Shown: positions 10,441-21,500 of the stretch, in pieces
Position numbering within the stretch: position 1 is the stretch's first letter
Layout: the number at the start of each line of letters is the position of its first letter
Assembly: GCA_017354895.1 (NCBI GenBank)
Contig: CP071495.1
Coordinates: 1,161,001 to 1,225,000 of the forward strand
Length of the DNA stretch: 64,000 bases
Reading direction: 5' to 3'
Source: Podospora comata
Lineage: Eukaryota > Ascomycota > Sordariomycetes > Sordariales > Podosporaceae
Position numbers and translations under genes: made by a program
The notes under the pieces: model-generated
Database searches by the model: none
The model's input: the letters and a program-made list of their open reading frames with translations, nothing else
What the model was told of the DNA's origin: nothing

Positions 10441-11472
10441 TATGAATGTGCAAGATTTCCTGAATAGCAGGAGGCTAGATACCTAATTTAAAGTTTCTTA
10501 CCTGAGTCTTATGTTAAATCCAGGTATATAAACACCCTAGGATCACTTGCACTTATTTTATCCCAGCTAGACAACGACTTTATCCGAGCTAACTATCGAT
10601 CCTGTCCCCAGCTACCCAGCGACTTTATCCCCGCTAACAAGCGACTCTATCCTAGCTAACCACTGAATTAGATAACAATGCCGTAAGTTATGATCAAGCG
10701 GTTTACATGTTGGGATGGAATTATCTAAACGTTGGGATAAATTGTGTCCTGAGCCGGGACAAAGGCCAGGGGACGAAAAATTGACATAACGGGCACTGAG
10801 CAGATATGAAACATAGGTATGTAGGTACCAGGTATGAGTTGCGAGCCACTGACTACCTAATTCCTATCTTTATTATCTATGCATTTGATTCCCAGTAAGT
10901 GTGATTGATACCAATGTCAAAACCACCGGATAGATCTCATCATTTAACGGTTCAACAATTTGAACTTTTCCCTCTCAGATGAACTCCGCCTGGCTTGATC
11001 ACTGTTTCGAGTCCGGCAACATTGCTCCTACAGTTTTCCACACTATATTTGCTACCTTAGCTCAGCCTGTTCATGAATGGCTGTCGGTGCTTCCTGCTGT
11101 CTCTTGACCCCATTCCAAAGATTCATTTCATGGAGCGTTTTACCAAGGTCACGTTATGCTTTGCAACATGACTGCTGCTCAATATCTCCCTGGTGGAGGA
11201 GATGAACAAGGTCAGCGCCGATAGTGAATCTTGAGGTTTTGGGGTACTTGGTCCTGTCCGCTTTGGGTTGCTGAGGGGTTTGGTGTATGGAAAGATGCTG
11301 GTTGGACTGGCTGAGGAGCATGGTGATGGGTGGGGTGGCTTGGCAGAGGTTGGTCTCGGATCCATTCTTTTGTGGGTTCAGGTAGGTAGCTACCAGGTAG
11401 CTAGTCAACGTCCACATGAAGTTGTAGGTGGCCTCGACAGCTCTGCGGCCCATCGAAACTCACACACCCATC
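10441..11472. other. Gene-free stretch with a minisatellite
   Basis: This holds the ~22-bp minisatellite (annotated separately) and a 42-codon open frame at 10981-11109 (MNSAWLDHCFESG...) that I cannot assign. The rest up to 11472 is 3' flank of the minus-strand DUF7580-type gene. Confidence 0.45.
10565..10660. repeat. Minisatellite of about 22 bp, four degenerate units
   Basis: Units of 21-23 bp follow the pattern AGCTA-ACxAGCGACTTTATCCC. Four successive copies differ at several positions and a fifth begins at the end. It lies just beyond the broken zinc finger-GTPase fragment. Confidence 0.7.
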
Positions 11473-13346
11473 TCAAAAATGCTTCACATACTTCTCCAAC
11501 GGTTCGATTACAGAGATCAACACCTCTTGAACGAACTCGGCTTTCCCCAGGTCTGGTGTGGCGACAAAGTTGACACCGACACACCTCGCAATGACATCCG
11601 CCAGCTCCGGCCCATGTGTCATTTCCACCTCCTCCTGCCACTCCTGCGCCGCCCGCCAATGTGTCCAATCATTCGCCGACCCATCGGAGTTACAGTGAGC
11701 TTTGTAGTAGGGTTGGTCTTCGATGCGTTCCTGAAAGAGGAGCTGGAGGAGAGTCGTTCCAAGTGTGAAAATAGTCATCTGTGCGTGTTCTCTAGCGTTG
11801 GCCACTTGTCGCTCCAGTGCCGAGCGGATAGAAGTGTGGTGGAAGTAAACCGTGGGGGGTGTATTTCTGACAACCTGGACATCGCGATCATCCCAGGCTT
11901 GGGGGATCCAGGCGGATGTTCCCAGTCCGAGAATGGTGTAGGCAAGCTTGATGCCTATGCGAATACGCTCACTGAGAAGAAGGGAGGCTGACTTGCGAAA
12001 GTCCACTAGTGTTTGTATACTTGACTTTAACGAGGACCCTGTCTCACTTGGATGTTGTCGTTTAGCACTTAGAGTGATTGTGTTGTCCTCATAGTGAATG
12101 GTGTCTCCATGTTGCTCCAGCACAGATATGGGATTTTTCAGGAGGTTGCAACCAACTCGGAGCTTCTTTGGGACAGGCGATGCTGCCTCAGGAAGTTTGG
12201 GTACTGCATGGCGTTGTGCCGAATCTGGTTTTGCGAGCTTTGCCGTTTTCCTAGGCATCCAGATGGGGTCTATGATGGATTGACGTGGATTTACCGCGGT
12301 TTGGAAGCTCGAGAGTGCGAGCACCGTGGAATTCTGCTGTTTCCCTGCCTTGACATTCATCTCCAACCCGGCATCCAGCCGTATACGAGCGGTTAGGTCT
12401 GCCACCTGATCGAACAAGGGCTCAGCATTGCCGTTCCCGTCACAGGTAGAGTCCACTCCAGCAGAGACTTCGATGCCTACTTCCACATGCATGTTTGGTG
12501 GCTCATTTGAACCCAGAAACAGGTTGACAGCCCCCCTTCCTGGCTGTTTTGCGTGGTGATCAAACCAGACCGTAGCTATCCCACACGGATGAAGAGTTTG
12601 ACACCTGCAAAGCCAATTTTCAGGTCGAAAAGCCCTGTAGAGCTGAGCCGTCTTAGACTGCATGTCAAGATAAGGAGCCGTGGCAGCTAGGCATGCCTTC
12701 CACTCCTCCTTGCCCATGATAGCTGGCGCAAGCAATGTGGCTTGCGCTATGCGAAGGTCCGCCTCGAGAAATCGGCTGATTTGTGTGTTTATCGTGGTTA
12801 CTTCTTTCATCAGATCCCGCTTTTTTGTGAAGCTAACAGCCAGTCTCAGAATTGCAAAATCAACAGTCCCCGAACGTGGGATGTGGATCTAGAGGTGAAC
12901 ATTGTGTCAGAATCCATCATGGTCCTCACTGAACGTGACCATTCCTAACGTACCTTTCCGTCTTGTATGGGCATCAACAGAGTACAAATCTCTTTCAGAA
13001 TTTGGTTCAGACGGCGAAGCTTCTCCATGAACCACACCAACTTTTCTCTGCCAAGTCGAGCCTTCAGCATCGATCGAAGCTTTAAATCGTGCCATCCTCT
13101 CGAACGCGCGTTGTTCAAGAGGTCCGACTCTGTGGCGGCATCCAAGGCCAAAGGTCGTAAGAGAAGCTCCACGTTCTGTCGAAATGCAATGAGTTCATCT
13201 TCGACGGCAGAGATAAAGTCGGGGAATTGTGATGAAAACTTCCACCAGAACTTTGTCATCTGAAGATAACCCCGCACTAGCTTCCCACCGTCGATGATGA
13301 GTGGAAAAGTGCCGAGGACGACACCGGCCACTTCGAGGCCAGACAT
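11473..13346 (-). CDS. DUF7580-type protein with helical N-terminus
   Basis: This is a two-exon gene of 602 residues. Exon 1 is 13346-12954, the 65-bp intron is 12953-12889 (GTACGT...CTCTAG, phase 0) and exon 2 is 12888-11473. The N-terminus, MSGLEVAGVVLGTFPLIIDG, has the glycine/hydrophobic pattern common to fungal HeLo-like and DUF7580 proteins, followed by long helices to about residue 200. The C-terminal part (about 400-600) contains RIGIKLAYTILGLGTSAWIP, QAWDDRDV and TIFTLGTTLLQLLFQERI. This matches the DUF7580 family, whose C-terminus resembles a decayed kinase lobe. I see no kinase catalytic residues. It is divergently arranged with the zinc finger-TPR gene at 13639, 292 bp apart. A role in fungal non-self recognition is suspected for such families but is not shown by the sequence. 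Confidence 0.8.
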
Positions 13347-13638
13347 GTGGATTAAGGTTGACGGGCTCCGATACCTTGACGAAGCTATAAAGGCGAATTT
13401 TAAGTTCCCTCCGGATACCTCCCAACCTTTCTTCTGTCAATCTTCGACGGCAGCTTTATTGTGGAGGGGTGCGTTCCGGTCATGCACGTCGGTGCAAATA
13501 CTACCCGCCCCAATCGAAGAGGGGTAAGCGTCAGCACCTTGCGGGGGCTTGCCGATGTCGAAGGTCATCCTCACCAGTGTTTAATATCATCTGTGTCGAT
13601 TTTCAACCCTGTTAAAGTACCGAAGAAGCCCCTTGAAC
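13347..13638. promoter_or_regulatory. Short divergent promoter of the DUF7580-type / zinc finger-TPR pair
   Basis: Only 292 bp separate the two opposite start codons, so the promoters must share or abut here. This is inferred from spacing. No known binding site was recognised. Confidence 0.55.
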
Positions 13639-16028
13639 ATGTCACAAATATCAGAGTACGTTGACCCCGAACTTTTGTTTGACTCAGCGAGGCAATGTTG
13701 GGCAAATTTCGAACACTTAATTCAAATCCTTCCGCGAGATCACCAGCATACCATCACAGCACACGATGCCCAGGGCCGCTTCAGTGTCTGGAGACAGGAT
13801 CTGGAGGGGTTACAAGACGAGCTACTTTGGAACTCGACAGATGAACGGAAACAGGATGCTCAAAATGCCATCTACGACACCCTCCTAAATCTTAACAGTG
13901 CCCTGAACGACGGTATGGAAACTCCCTCTCCAAGGTGGACGTTTCAGCTTCTAACTCGTGCCCTTCATCTACCCACATTAGTTGGATCGATACTTTCCGA
14001 AGAGCAGCCCGGCAGTCAAGAAGATGATCTCATGTCTCTGCTGGGAGATGAAGAGCAAGCAGACCCAGAGAACGCAGAACTCGTTGCGTTTCTTTCCTCG
14101 CCAACAACTCGAGTTGATGAACTTTTTCTCAGTATTCGGTCTCATATAGACCGTTTGTTCAAGCTGACCTCCTTGTTACGACGCGAAATTCGTCATGAAA
14201 GCAGCAGTCTAGCTACAATACCTGTTCCGGCACCAGGAGACGATTTCATCTATGACTATCACATGTGCCGCCTCCAAAGAAAATATCCGAAGCTATCTCA
14301 ACAGCCTCGGCTTTGCAAGACACTTGGACAGGCCCTTTTATTCCGGCGCGCGTTAATTCTTAGGAAGAGCAAAACGAAAGACCGACATACGCCAGAAATC
14401 ACCCCTCAACTGGAGCTGAGGAGCCTACCTACGTTGTTATCAGGCAACGAGTCAAAGTCAAAGTCTTCAGCCCCGTCTATGACCCCAAAGGAGAGCACGG
14501 CAATCAACACATCTTCAACCGAAAAGGATACAACTCCTACGTATGATACGGACACTGGGACCGAACGAGTTGTCTTCGAGGAAGACAATGGTGGGCTGGA
14601 GGTAGCAGACTTGACCACATTTGTCATTGATGGGATCCCTCTTCAGTTCGGCAAACCTTTTCAGTGTCCGTTCTGTGGTGTCATCAAATCAATTGGCACA
14701 CGGTCCGAATGGAGGTATGTTGATTGTTTGACAGCAGGCTTGCAGTCTTTTATTTCTACGACTAGGTGCTAATTTGGAATTGTCTGTTTAGGCAGCACGT
14801 GTCTGAGGACCTCAAACCTTACGTCTGTACGTCCCAGCAATGCGGATCGGGTCTGTTTGCAAGTCGACGCGAGTGGTTTAGCCACGAACTTGAGTTTCAC
14901 AGAAGCACCTGGAAGTGTCAGCCCTGTCACGTAAGGTTTCTATCTCGATCGACTTTGATGCAGCACCTTAACACCAAGCACCAATCCCAAAACCTGAACA
15001 CCAGCAATATTTTGGCCATGGTTCAAACAAAAAGAGACTCCTCTACTAGATCCTGCCCACTGTGTGACGAATGGACAACGCAAGAGACGGAGAGGGACAG
15101 CACGAGCTTTTGCCAGCATCTGGGGAGACATTTGCAGCAGATTGCACTGGAGGCGATACCACCGCTAAAAGGGATGGAAGCAATACCATTGATATCGCCT
15201 AGGCTCCTTGACCAGAGCGCGATCTTACGATTGCAGCCAGTGCAGAAAGTGGAAGCAGATATGAGGCTTCTTGGAATCGACCACCCTGACACTTTGAATA
15301 GTATGACCAGGTTGGTATGGGAGTTGACTGACAGTGAAGAGTACTCGGTTGCTGAGCCGTTGGCGTTGAAAACGTTTGAAATGAGTAAACAGGCGCTAGG
15401 GGAGGACCATCGCGAGACACTCTACAGAATGTATGCGCTCGCTGAGGTATATCGTCGTACCCATGACACCAAACACGAATCGGAATCTCTGGCATTACAA
15501 GGGCTTGAGACGGCAAAAAGAGTGCATGGAGAGGATGATCTCAGCGTGGCAGATTTCCTATCTGTACTAGGAGAGATTTACACGGACCTGGATCGATTAT
15601 CGCTTGCCGCTGACGCACAAAAGAAAGAGCTGAGGATATACATGGAGAACTTTGGAGAAGAAGATCCCAGCACTATGCACTGTATGGGCAAGCTATCAGA
15701 CACATTACTGGACGGCAAGAGGTACATAGAGGCGGAGCATTTCGCCCTCCAAGCCTTCGAACTGCGAAAGAGGGCGTCTGGACCGGATCACACGGAAACT
15801 CTGGTCAGTATGTACAATCTGGCATTGATTTGGCACGCCATGGGCCGCTACGATGAAGCAATCCAGTTGCTGGAGGACTATATTCACATACAGCGGAACA
15901 TCCGAGGAGAAGAATCTACTACAGACATCGAGACGTGGCAGATGTTGCTGGAAAGTTGGAAGGCCCGTCAAGTCTCCAGCCAGCCACAGAATGCCAGGCG
16001 AGGTAAACCGCGAAGTGGCGGTCAGTAA
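13639..16028 (+). CDS. Zinc finger-TPR protein (acuF-type fingers, kinesin light chain-like repeats)
   Basis: This is a two-exon gene of 770 residues. The start is ATG 13639 (MSQISEYVD). The intron is 14715-14791 (GTATGT...TTTAG, 77 bp). The N-terminal 300 residues are helical. Cys/His fingers follow: FQCPFCG at about 342, then CTSQQCGSGLFASRREWFSH, WKCQPCHVRFLSRSTLMQH, and CPLCDEWT...FCQHLGRHLQQIALEAIP. This order is typical of the fungal acuF-like C2H2 zinc-finger proteins. From about residue 530 there are TPR units of the kinesin light chain type (LGIDHPDTLNSM, ALGEDHRETLYRMYALAEVY, ASGPDHTETLVSMYNLALIW). TPRs of this kind form the sensor end of many fungal NLR-like proteins, but no nucleotide-binding domain is present here. 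Partner and ligand are unknown. Confidence 0.85.
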
Positions 16029-16307
16029 AATATTCGAGCTAGACAGCGTACTATACGATGCCCATCATACTCAGCTCAAGGGCTGCGGAAGCTGGGTTAC
16101 CGAATTGCAAACCCAGGATGCCACTACTATAGCTCCAATAACGATCGAGTTCAGTCAAGCTGGTGTTTCTCAGTAAATACTACGTCTCTCTCCGGGTCTC
16201 GGTGAGCTTATGTCCTCGTACATATTTTCAACCATGAAGCCGCCGAGGCCGGAAATATTGGCCATCAGCCCCAACTTTAATAGCAGCACATTCTTACCCA
16301 AACTACC

Positions 16308-16426
16308 ACATACGACCATAGACAGCTGAAAATACGGCATCCCGTCCGCTCTGCCCGAGTCAAACAGCTGATCGCCAGACTAGTACTCAGGTGGGTGACC
16401 ACTGGGGAATCCCTGGTGTTGTATGT
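16308..16426 (+). rRNA. 5S ribosomal RNA gene (dispersed copy)
   Basis: The segment begins ACATACGACCATAG and ends GGTGTTGTATGT. The two ends pair to close helix I, and the length of about 119 nt is that of 5S rRNA. The internal stretches CATCCCGTCCGCTCTGCC and GGTGGGTGACCACTGGGG match the conserved middle and 3' arm of Neurospora-type 5S RNA as I recall it. The helix II/III arms CAGCTG (16323-16328 and 16365-16370) also pair. A TATA-like TTTAATAG lies about 30 bp upstream, as in Neurospora 5S genes, and a T-run follows at about 16435. Filamentous ascomycetes carry 5S genes dispersed rather than in the rDNA repeat, which fits this lone copy. The minus-strand open frame across it is incidental. 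Confidence 0.87.
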
Positions 16427-16977
16427 TTCATTGAATTTTTGGCTCCACTCAATGCCCCTTTTAACCCTTTTTAATCCCTGCTCTTGGTCTTCGCGGAGCC
16501 GACAGATACCATCCACCAACAGCTCCCCATCTCTTATCTGAACATTTCCAGTTACCTTCACAGCCCCCAGAATTATCGCGGCAACGGAAGTCCTGACCGA
16601 CATTTCAAGATAGTTGAAACTCGCTAATGAGAATCATTGCAGATGTTGGTATGTTGTTGGTTGCTAGTTGCACAACCAACCCATCATCACACCCCTGTTC
16701 CAAGGTTACATAGGAGCTGACTATTGCTACAGAAATCATCATATGTCCCAATATGGAAATGTTCGTGACTAGGCTTTGTGTAATGCATTGATATCCAACA
16801 ACCAACAACCACATCGCCCTAACCAGACCTCGCAACCCTTGTATCTTGCCCCCGTGTTGTTGCCGGTGTATGAAATCCTCTGCATAAGATCCCGAAAAGA
16901 CACCTTTCAAACCCAATTCTTTGAACTCTTCATCAGCTGATCAGACTTTTATTTCTGTACTATCTTGAAACCTCAAC
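16427..16977. other. Gene-free stretch between 5S rRNA and LysM gene
   Basis: This contains the 5S terminator region and the LysM promoter. Two minus-strand frames (16277-16603 and 16605-16916) exist but one runs antisense through the 5S gene. Neither has domain character. Confidence 0.5.
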
Positions 16978-17575
16978 ATGGGCCAATGCCAATCCATCAA
17001 CGCCCAACCCGGCGAAGGCTGCTTGTACGTCTGCCACTTTCAACTGGATTCCCCTCTTTGACATCAATTCGCCTCACTAAACCTCTCCCACAAAGTGAAC
17101 TAGCCCAACGTTGCCGCATCTCGCAATACGATTTTGACCGCTTCAACCCCAACGTCTGTGGGAACATCTACGTCGGGATGCGCATGTGCTGCACCGAACC
17201 TGTCTGCTGCCTCTCCCCACCATCGAGTCGCCGGCGGACGGTACCCCCACCGCCAACCATCGAGCTATCGCCCCCGCCCTCCGCTGGTGGGTCGTGCGAG
17301 ACTTACACCGTGAAGGGCGGGGACACCTGTGAGGATATCGCTTCTGCTTTTGGGGTCTCGGAGGATGGGCTTGATAGGATTAATGTCTTTACTTCTGGTT
17401 GGGGAGGGTGTTCTGCTCTTGTGGACGGGACGGTGATTTGTGAGTGTCTGGTTCTCTTTTGTGGTTTCTATGGCGGCTGTAAGTACCTATTCAGTGCGGA
17501 TTTGCTAACATGGCTTTTCTGTCAGGCGTTAAGGAGTCTGTACCGGATGACGAGTCGGAGTTGAGGAAGTTGTAA
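16978..17575 (+). CDS. Small protein with two LysM domains and no signal peptide
   Basis: This is a three-exon gene of 146 residues. Introns are 17025-17095 (GTACGT...AAAG, 71 bp) and 17440-17525 (GTGAGT...GCTAAC...CAG, 86 bp). The spliced N-terminus reads MGQCQSINAQPGEGCFELAQ, then RCRISQYDFDRFNPNVCG and IYVGMRMCC, one LysM-type module. A Pro-rich linker leads to a second module, CETYTVKGGDTCEDIASAFG...GLDRINVF...GTVICV. LysM modules bind chitin or N-acetylglucosamine oligomers. The sequence before the first module has no hydrophobic core, so no classical secretion signal is visible. That is odd for a cell-wall binder and suggests an intracellular role, an unseen upstream exon, or a relic of a larger LysM chitinase. 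The short last exon encodes VKESVPDDESELRKL. Confidence 0.75.
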
Positions 17576-18537
17576 AGCGGAATGGGAGGGGCCTTTAGTG
17601 TTATATGTATTTTCTTTCTGTAAGAAAGACACGTCATGTTACTTTATCACTATTCTATTTACCTTGCCTTGGCGTAAATACCTAGGTGTACTGTGAAATG
17701 TAACTTGTGGATAATCCACTTGTTATCATCATCAGCTTGCAACACAACGGCGCATGCATGCAGAAAATAATTAAGAGCTGTGATCACAGATGTATGGATC
17801 CCAAATTACCCAAGATACTTGGCCAGGTCCTTGCGGTTGTTCTTACGTTTGATGGAGAGCCTGAACCATAACCACTTTCTGTTTGCACCTAACCAACACG
17901 GCCTGTTCTCAGGGGCTTGCAAGGCCCCGAACAGCTAGCGTCTTTGGAATTCGCTAACTACCAGGTACTTGCACAAGAATATCCGGGTCTAGAAGTCTCT
18001 TGTTTTTTTTTTACCACATCGTGAGGCTCTGCGTCTGAGAAGGGGTCGAGAGGTGCACCACACGCAGCACAATCCAAATCTTCAGTTGGGACAACACACC
18101 GGTACCGGGATCATGCAGATTTAGCTAATTTCCTCACCATTCGAATCGATCAAATGATCAAATCAAATCATTATCCTTATCTTGCAGGCGCCCCAAAAGT
18201 ATTGTCGGCAAATGATACGCCGTCATTGCTCAGCCTTATGCGGGGTGAGCACCATGGCCCTTCTGTGATATTCTAGTTTTGGAAAATGCAGTTTTGGAAT
18301 TGGCAGGAGGTGTTGGCTTGAGGCTTGGCAAACATGACGCCAGCCTTTCTCACGGGGGGCTCGTTCCTCTCGGCTCTTCTTCCTGGCTCCCTCTGGCATT
18401 CCCCTTCTTCTTTTCCTTTTATCTTACGGCTTCGCTTGATCACTGCCTGTTGATCATACTCTCGCGTTCATAGCTCTTTTCACCACACATCAACTTCTCT
18501 ATTCCCCGGGGGTCAATTTGACGCTATCAACTTGATA
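17576..18537. other. Gene-free stretch
   Basis: This lies between the LysM gene and the GTPase-patatin pseudogene. A T9 run occurs near 18002 and AT-rich repeats of the ATCAAAT kind near 18147-18172. No gene is supported. Confidence 0.5.
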
Positions 18538-21500
18538 ATGACAGTTTCTCAGACCTTGGAAAACGGACAGCCGCCTTTTAATGAGCAAATTCAGGCCCCA
18601 GAGTCCTGTGTTGCTTGCCAACGCACAAACAAGAAAGTCTGGACTTGCGTCCAATGTGGGCATTATACCTTTTGCGATGACTACTGGGACAAAGAGCGCC
18701 CTCATTGTCCTGGTACGCCGACAAGATAGGTCCGTTGAGTGAGCAGACTCGTTTCGGATAAGTTTCAACAAGTGCTAGGGGTTTCGACAACCGTCCACAC
18801 GAAAAGATTGACCCGGCAGTTGTTGAACGTCTTGAACGTATCTTCGGCGAGGGGAGGACTAAGGAAGAACAAGCAGAATTATTCGATACTGATGCGGAAG
18901 CCATGTGGTTTTGTGTGAACAAGAGCAGCGATGAATCATTTCTCGACTATTCAAACCGCTTGATTGATATAATGTTGGAAAGTGATGGATTCAGCACGTC
19001 AGATCGTTATCCGCAGTTGATCTCCTTTGTTGGCAAAACAGTTACATCGAACATACAGTCCTGATTCTCCTAAACTTATCGCTAACAACAGCAGGTGAGG
19101 GTAAGAGCACAGTCATCAAGATGCTCATCGGCCGCGAGAAAGCGAAGATTGGGGGCACCAAATCCTTTCCTGCGCCCGTGAACGGTCTAACCGACGACCT
19201 CATATCGACTTCTGGAGACGTCCACCTTTATGCCGACCCAGCTACTCATCATGAGAAACACCCCGTCTTACTTGCCGACTGCGAAGGCCTGGGTGGCGGC
19301 CAAAATGTACCAAGAGCCAAGGAACATCAGAGCAGTAGAAAGGTCTGCACGGCAAAAGTTCCAGCGAAAGATCGCATGGGCCAAGACTCCAGAACATCCT
19401 CCAGAGTGTATGCTGTGAAGTGTTTGTTTCCTCGAATACTTTACACATTTTCGGACGTCATTGTGTTTGTGGTTCAGGAACCTAGGTAAATCACTCATGC
19501 AATATCCACGTGAATTTCTACTGACCTGCTTTTCTTGATACCAAGTAGGACATTTCAATCAGATGTTCTGGTGAACTTGGTGGAATGGGCGTATTCCTCT
19601 ATCGAGAACGCTGTTAATCAACTAGTTCTACCTCATCTCATCATTACACTAAACCGAACCGACAATGCCATCAACGAGGAGTAATGGGACCCTCGCACCG
19701 CTACAGATATGCTACTAGCGGCTCACCAAGATATCACGCAGGTTCCCGAACTTATCAGAATTGTTCAGGGCCTAAAGCTCAGCGGCCACAGTGTGAAGTC
19801 CGCAAAAGAGCTTCTCGAATGCTTTTACCAGTCCATTACTGTTGTTCGTATTCCAACCAAAGGACGATATATGCAGATCGATGAACAAATCGGTAAACTC
19901 TACAACACAATTAGAGACAGGGCCACGAGTCCGCACACAGAGAAGAGGTCCGTACGTATGGCGCTTAATGCGGAAAAGCTCCACCAATTCATGAACGCCG
20001 CATACGATCACTTTTCAGAGAACCTCGATAAGCCGTTCGACTTTGTCAAGGGGGCCCTACACCTTAACCCCATGCCTCACGACTATACCGAGGAGGATGT
20101 CAAAAATGCCCAGAAAGACATTGCCGCTGGTATAAGCCAGCGAAAAGCGTCCAACAAGCACGGGATTCCACGTTCCACCCCGAAGCACTATATTGATGGT
20201 ACCCTACCAAGGAACCTTGCCCATGAAAACCAATAGCGACTTTCTCACGGCTAAGAAGACTTTATTGTTTAATGGATCCTTCGTTAGGAAAGCCTTGGCT
20301 ACGCTCCTACCTATGCCAATGTAAAGGCTTTAGCGGCCAGTTTACTGGCTAAATAAGGCGATCCTAACCCCCTTAGCAAGCACTAGGTATCCTACTTTAT
20401 TAGCCGTTATCCCGATATTAAAACAAAGGCTAAAAAGAAAATTAACTACGCCAGAGTCAACGAAGCTACCCCGGAAAATATTAATAAGTTCTTTAACCTA
20501 TATTCTACCGTTAACTAGATTAAGCCTAAGTATAGGTATAATTACGATAAGGTAAGTATAATGGAAGGCCAGGGAAAAAACGGCTAAGTTATTAGATCTT
20601 CGAAGCGGGATAAGAAGTCTATATATATTAAATAGAACAGAAGAAGGACCTAGACCACTATACTTAAGTATATCTTATGAAACAGGAGAGTCCTCCCCCC
20701 GGGGTTATCTTTAAAGGTAAAGACCTTTAAAAATAATAGTTTAAGGATTAATTAAATAAGGATTAGTCTATAGTTATATTAAAGAATAGCTAGATTAGTA
20801 ATAAACTTACTGTTAATCAGCTTAAAGAGGTTTTTATATTAACGATTAAACTTAAGGATCTATTAAAACCCCGTCTTTTTATTCATAATAACTATAGCTT
20901 ATATACTACTAATAACTTTGTAATCCGGTACTATAGGAATAATATTTACTTTCTTTTCCTACCCCCCTACTACTCTTACGTCCTTTAACTCCTTAATATT
21001 AACTACTTTTCTAGTATAAAGAAGGCGTATAAGAGGCTTATAGCTATAAACGACGCCCTCACTAACTATACGCCTAACGGCAAAGTCGACTTAGTCCGGC
21101 TATATAACCTTACCCGCAAGTAGGGCTTTAAGAAAGAGAATATTGCCGGCGGCTGGCGTGGGACAAGATTATGGCCCATACGTAGGCGCAAACCGCTCTC
21201 TTCAAGCCAGATAGTAGTCCCTGTAGTGCCGTTGGATCTCTCTTCAAAAACATTTACTTTCCATACCTTGGGGGATTCCCAGGTGGCCAAGAAGGTCAGG
21301 GACCTACTTAAGAACCACACGCCGGCCGGAAAACGGCTTGCGGCAAGGACTCTCACCAGTATTATACTCGCACTGAGATCTGAGGCATCCAGCCACAAAG
21401 CTGATACGGCAAGGCACTAACAGAACGCCCAAAAGGCCCAGGAAGCAAGAAAAAGGCGCAAGTTGAATAGATAAGACTCGAATTCCAAGTTTGTGAGGCT

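Noticed and set aside
16277-16603. 108-codon minus-strand open frame
   Set aside because: It runs antisense through the 5S rRNA gene; the apparent protein-like segment is conserved RNA sequence.
20640-21060. AT-rich tract considered as a replication origin or centromere-like element
   Set aside because: It translates, across stops, into transposase motifs, so RIP-like decay explains the base composition.
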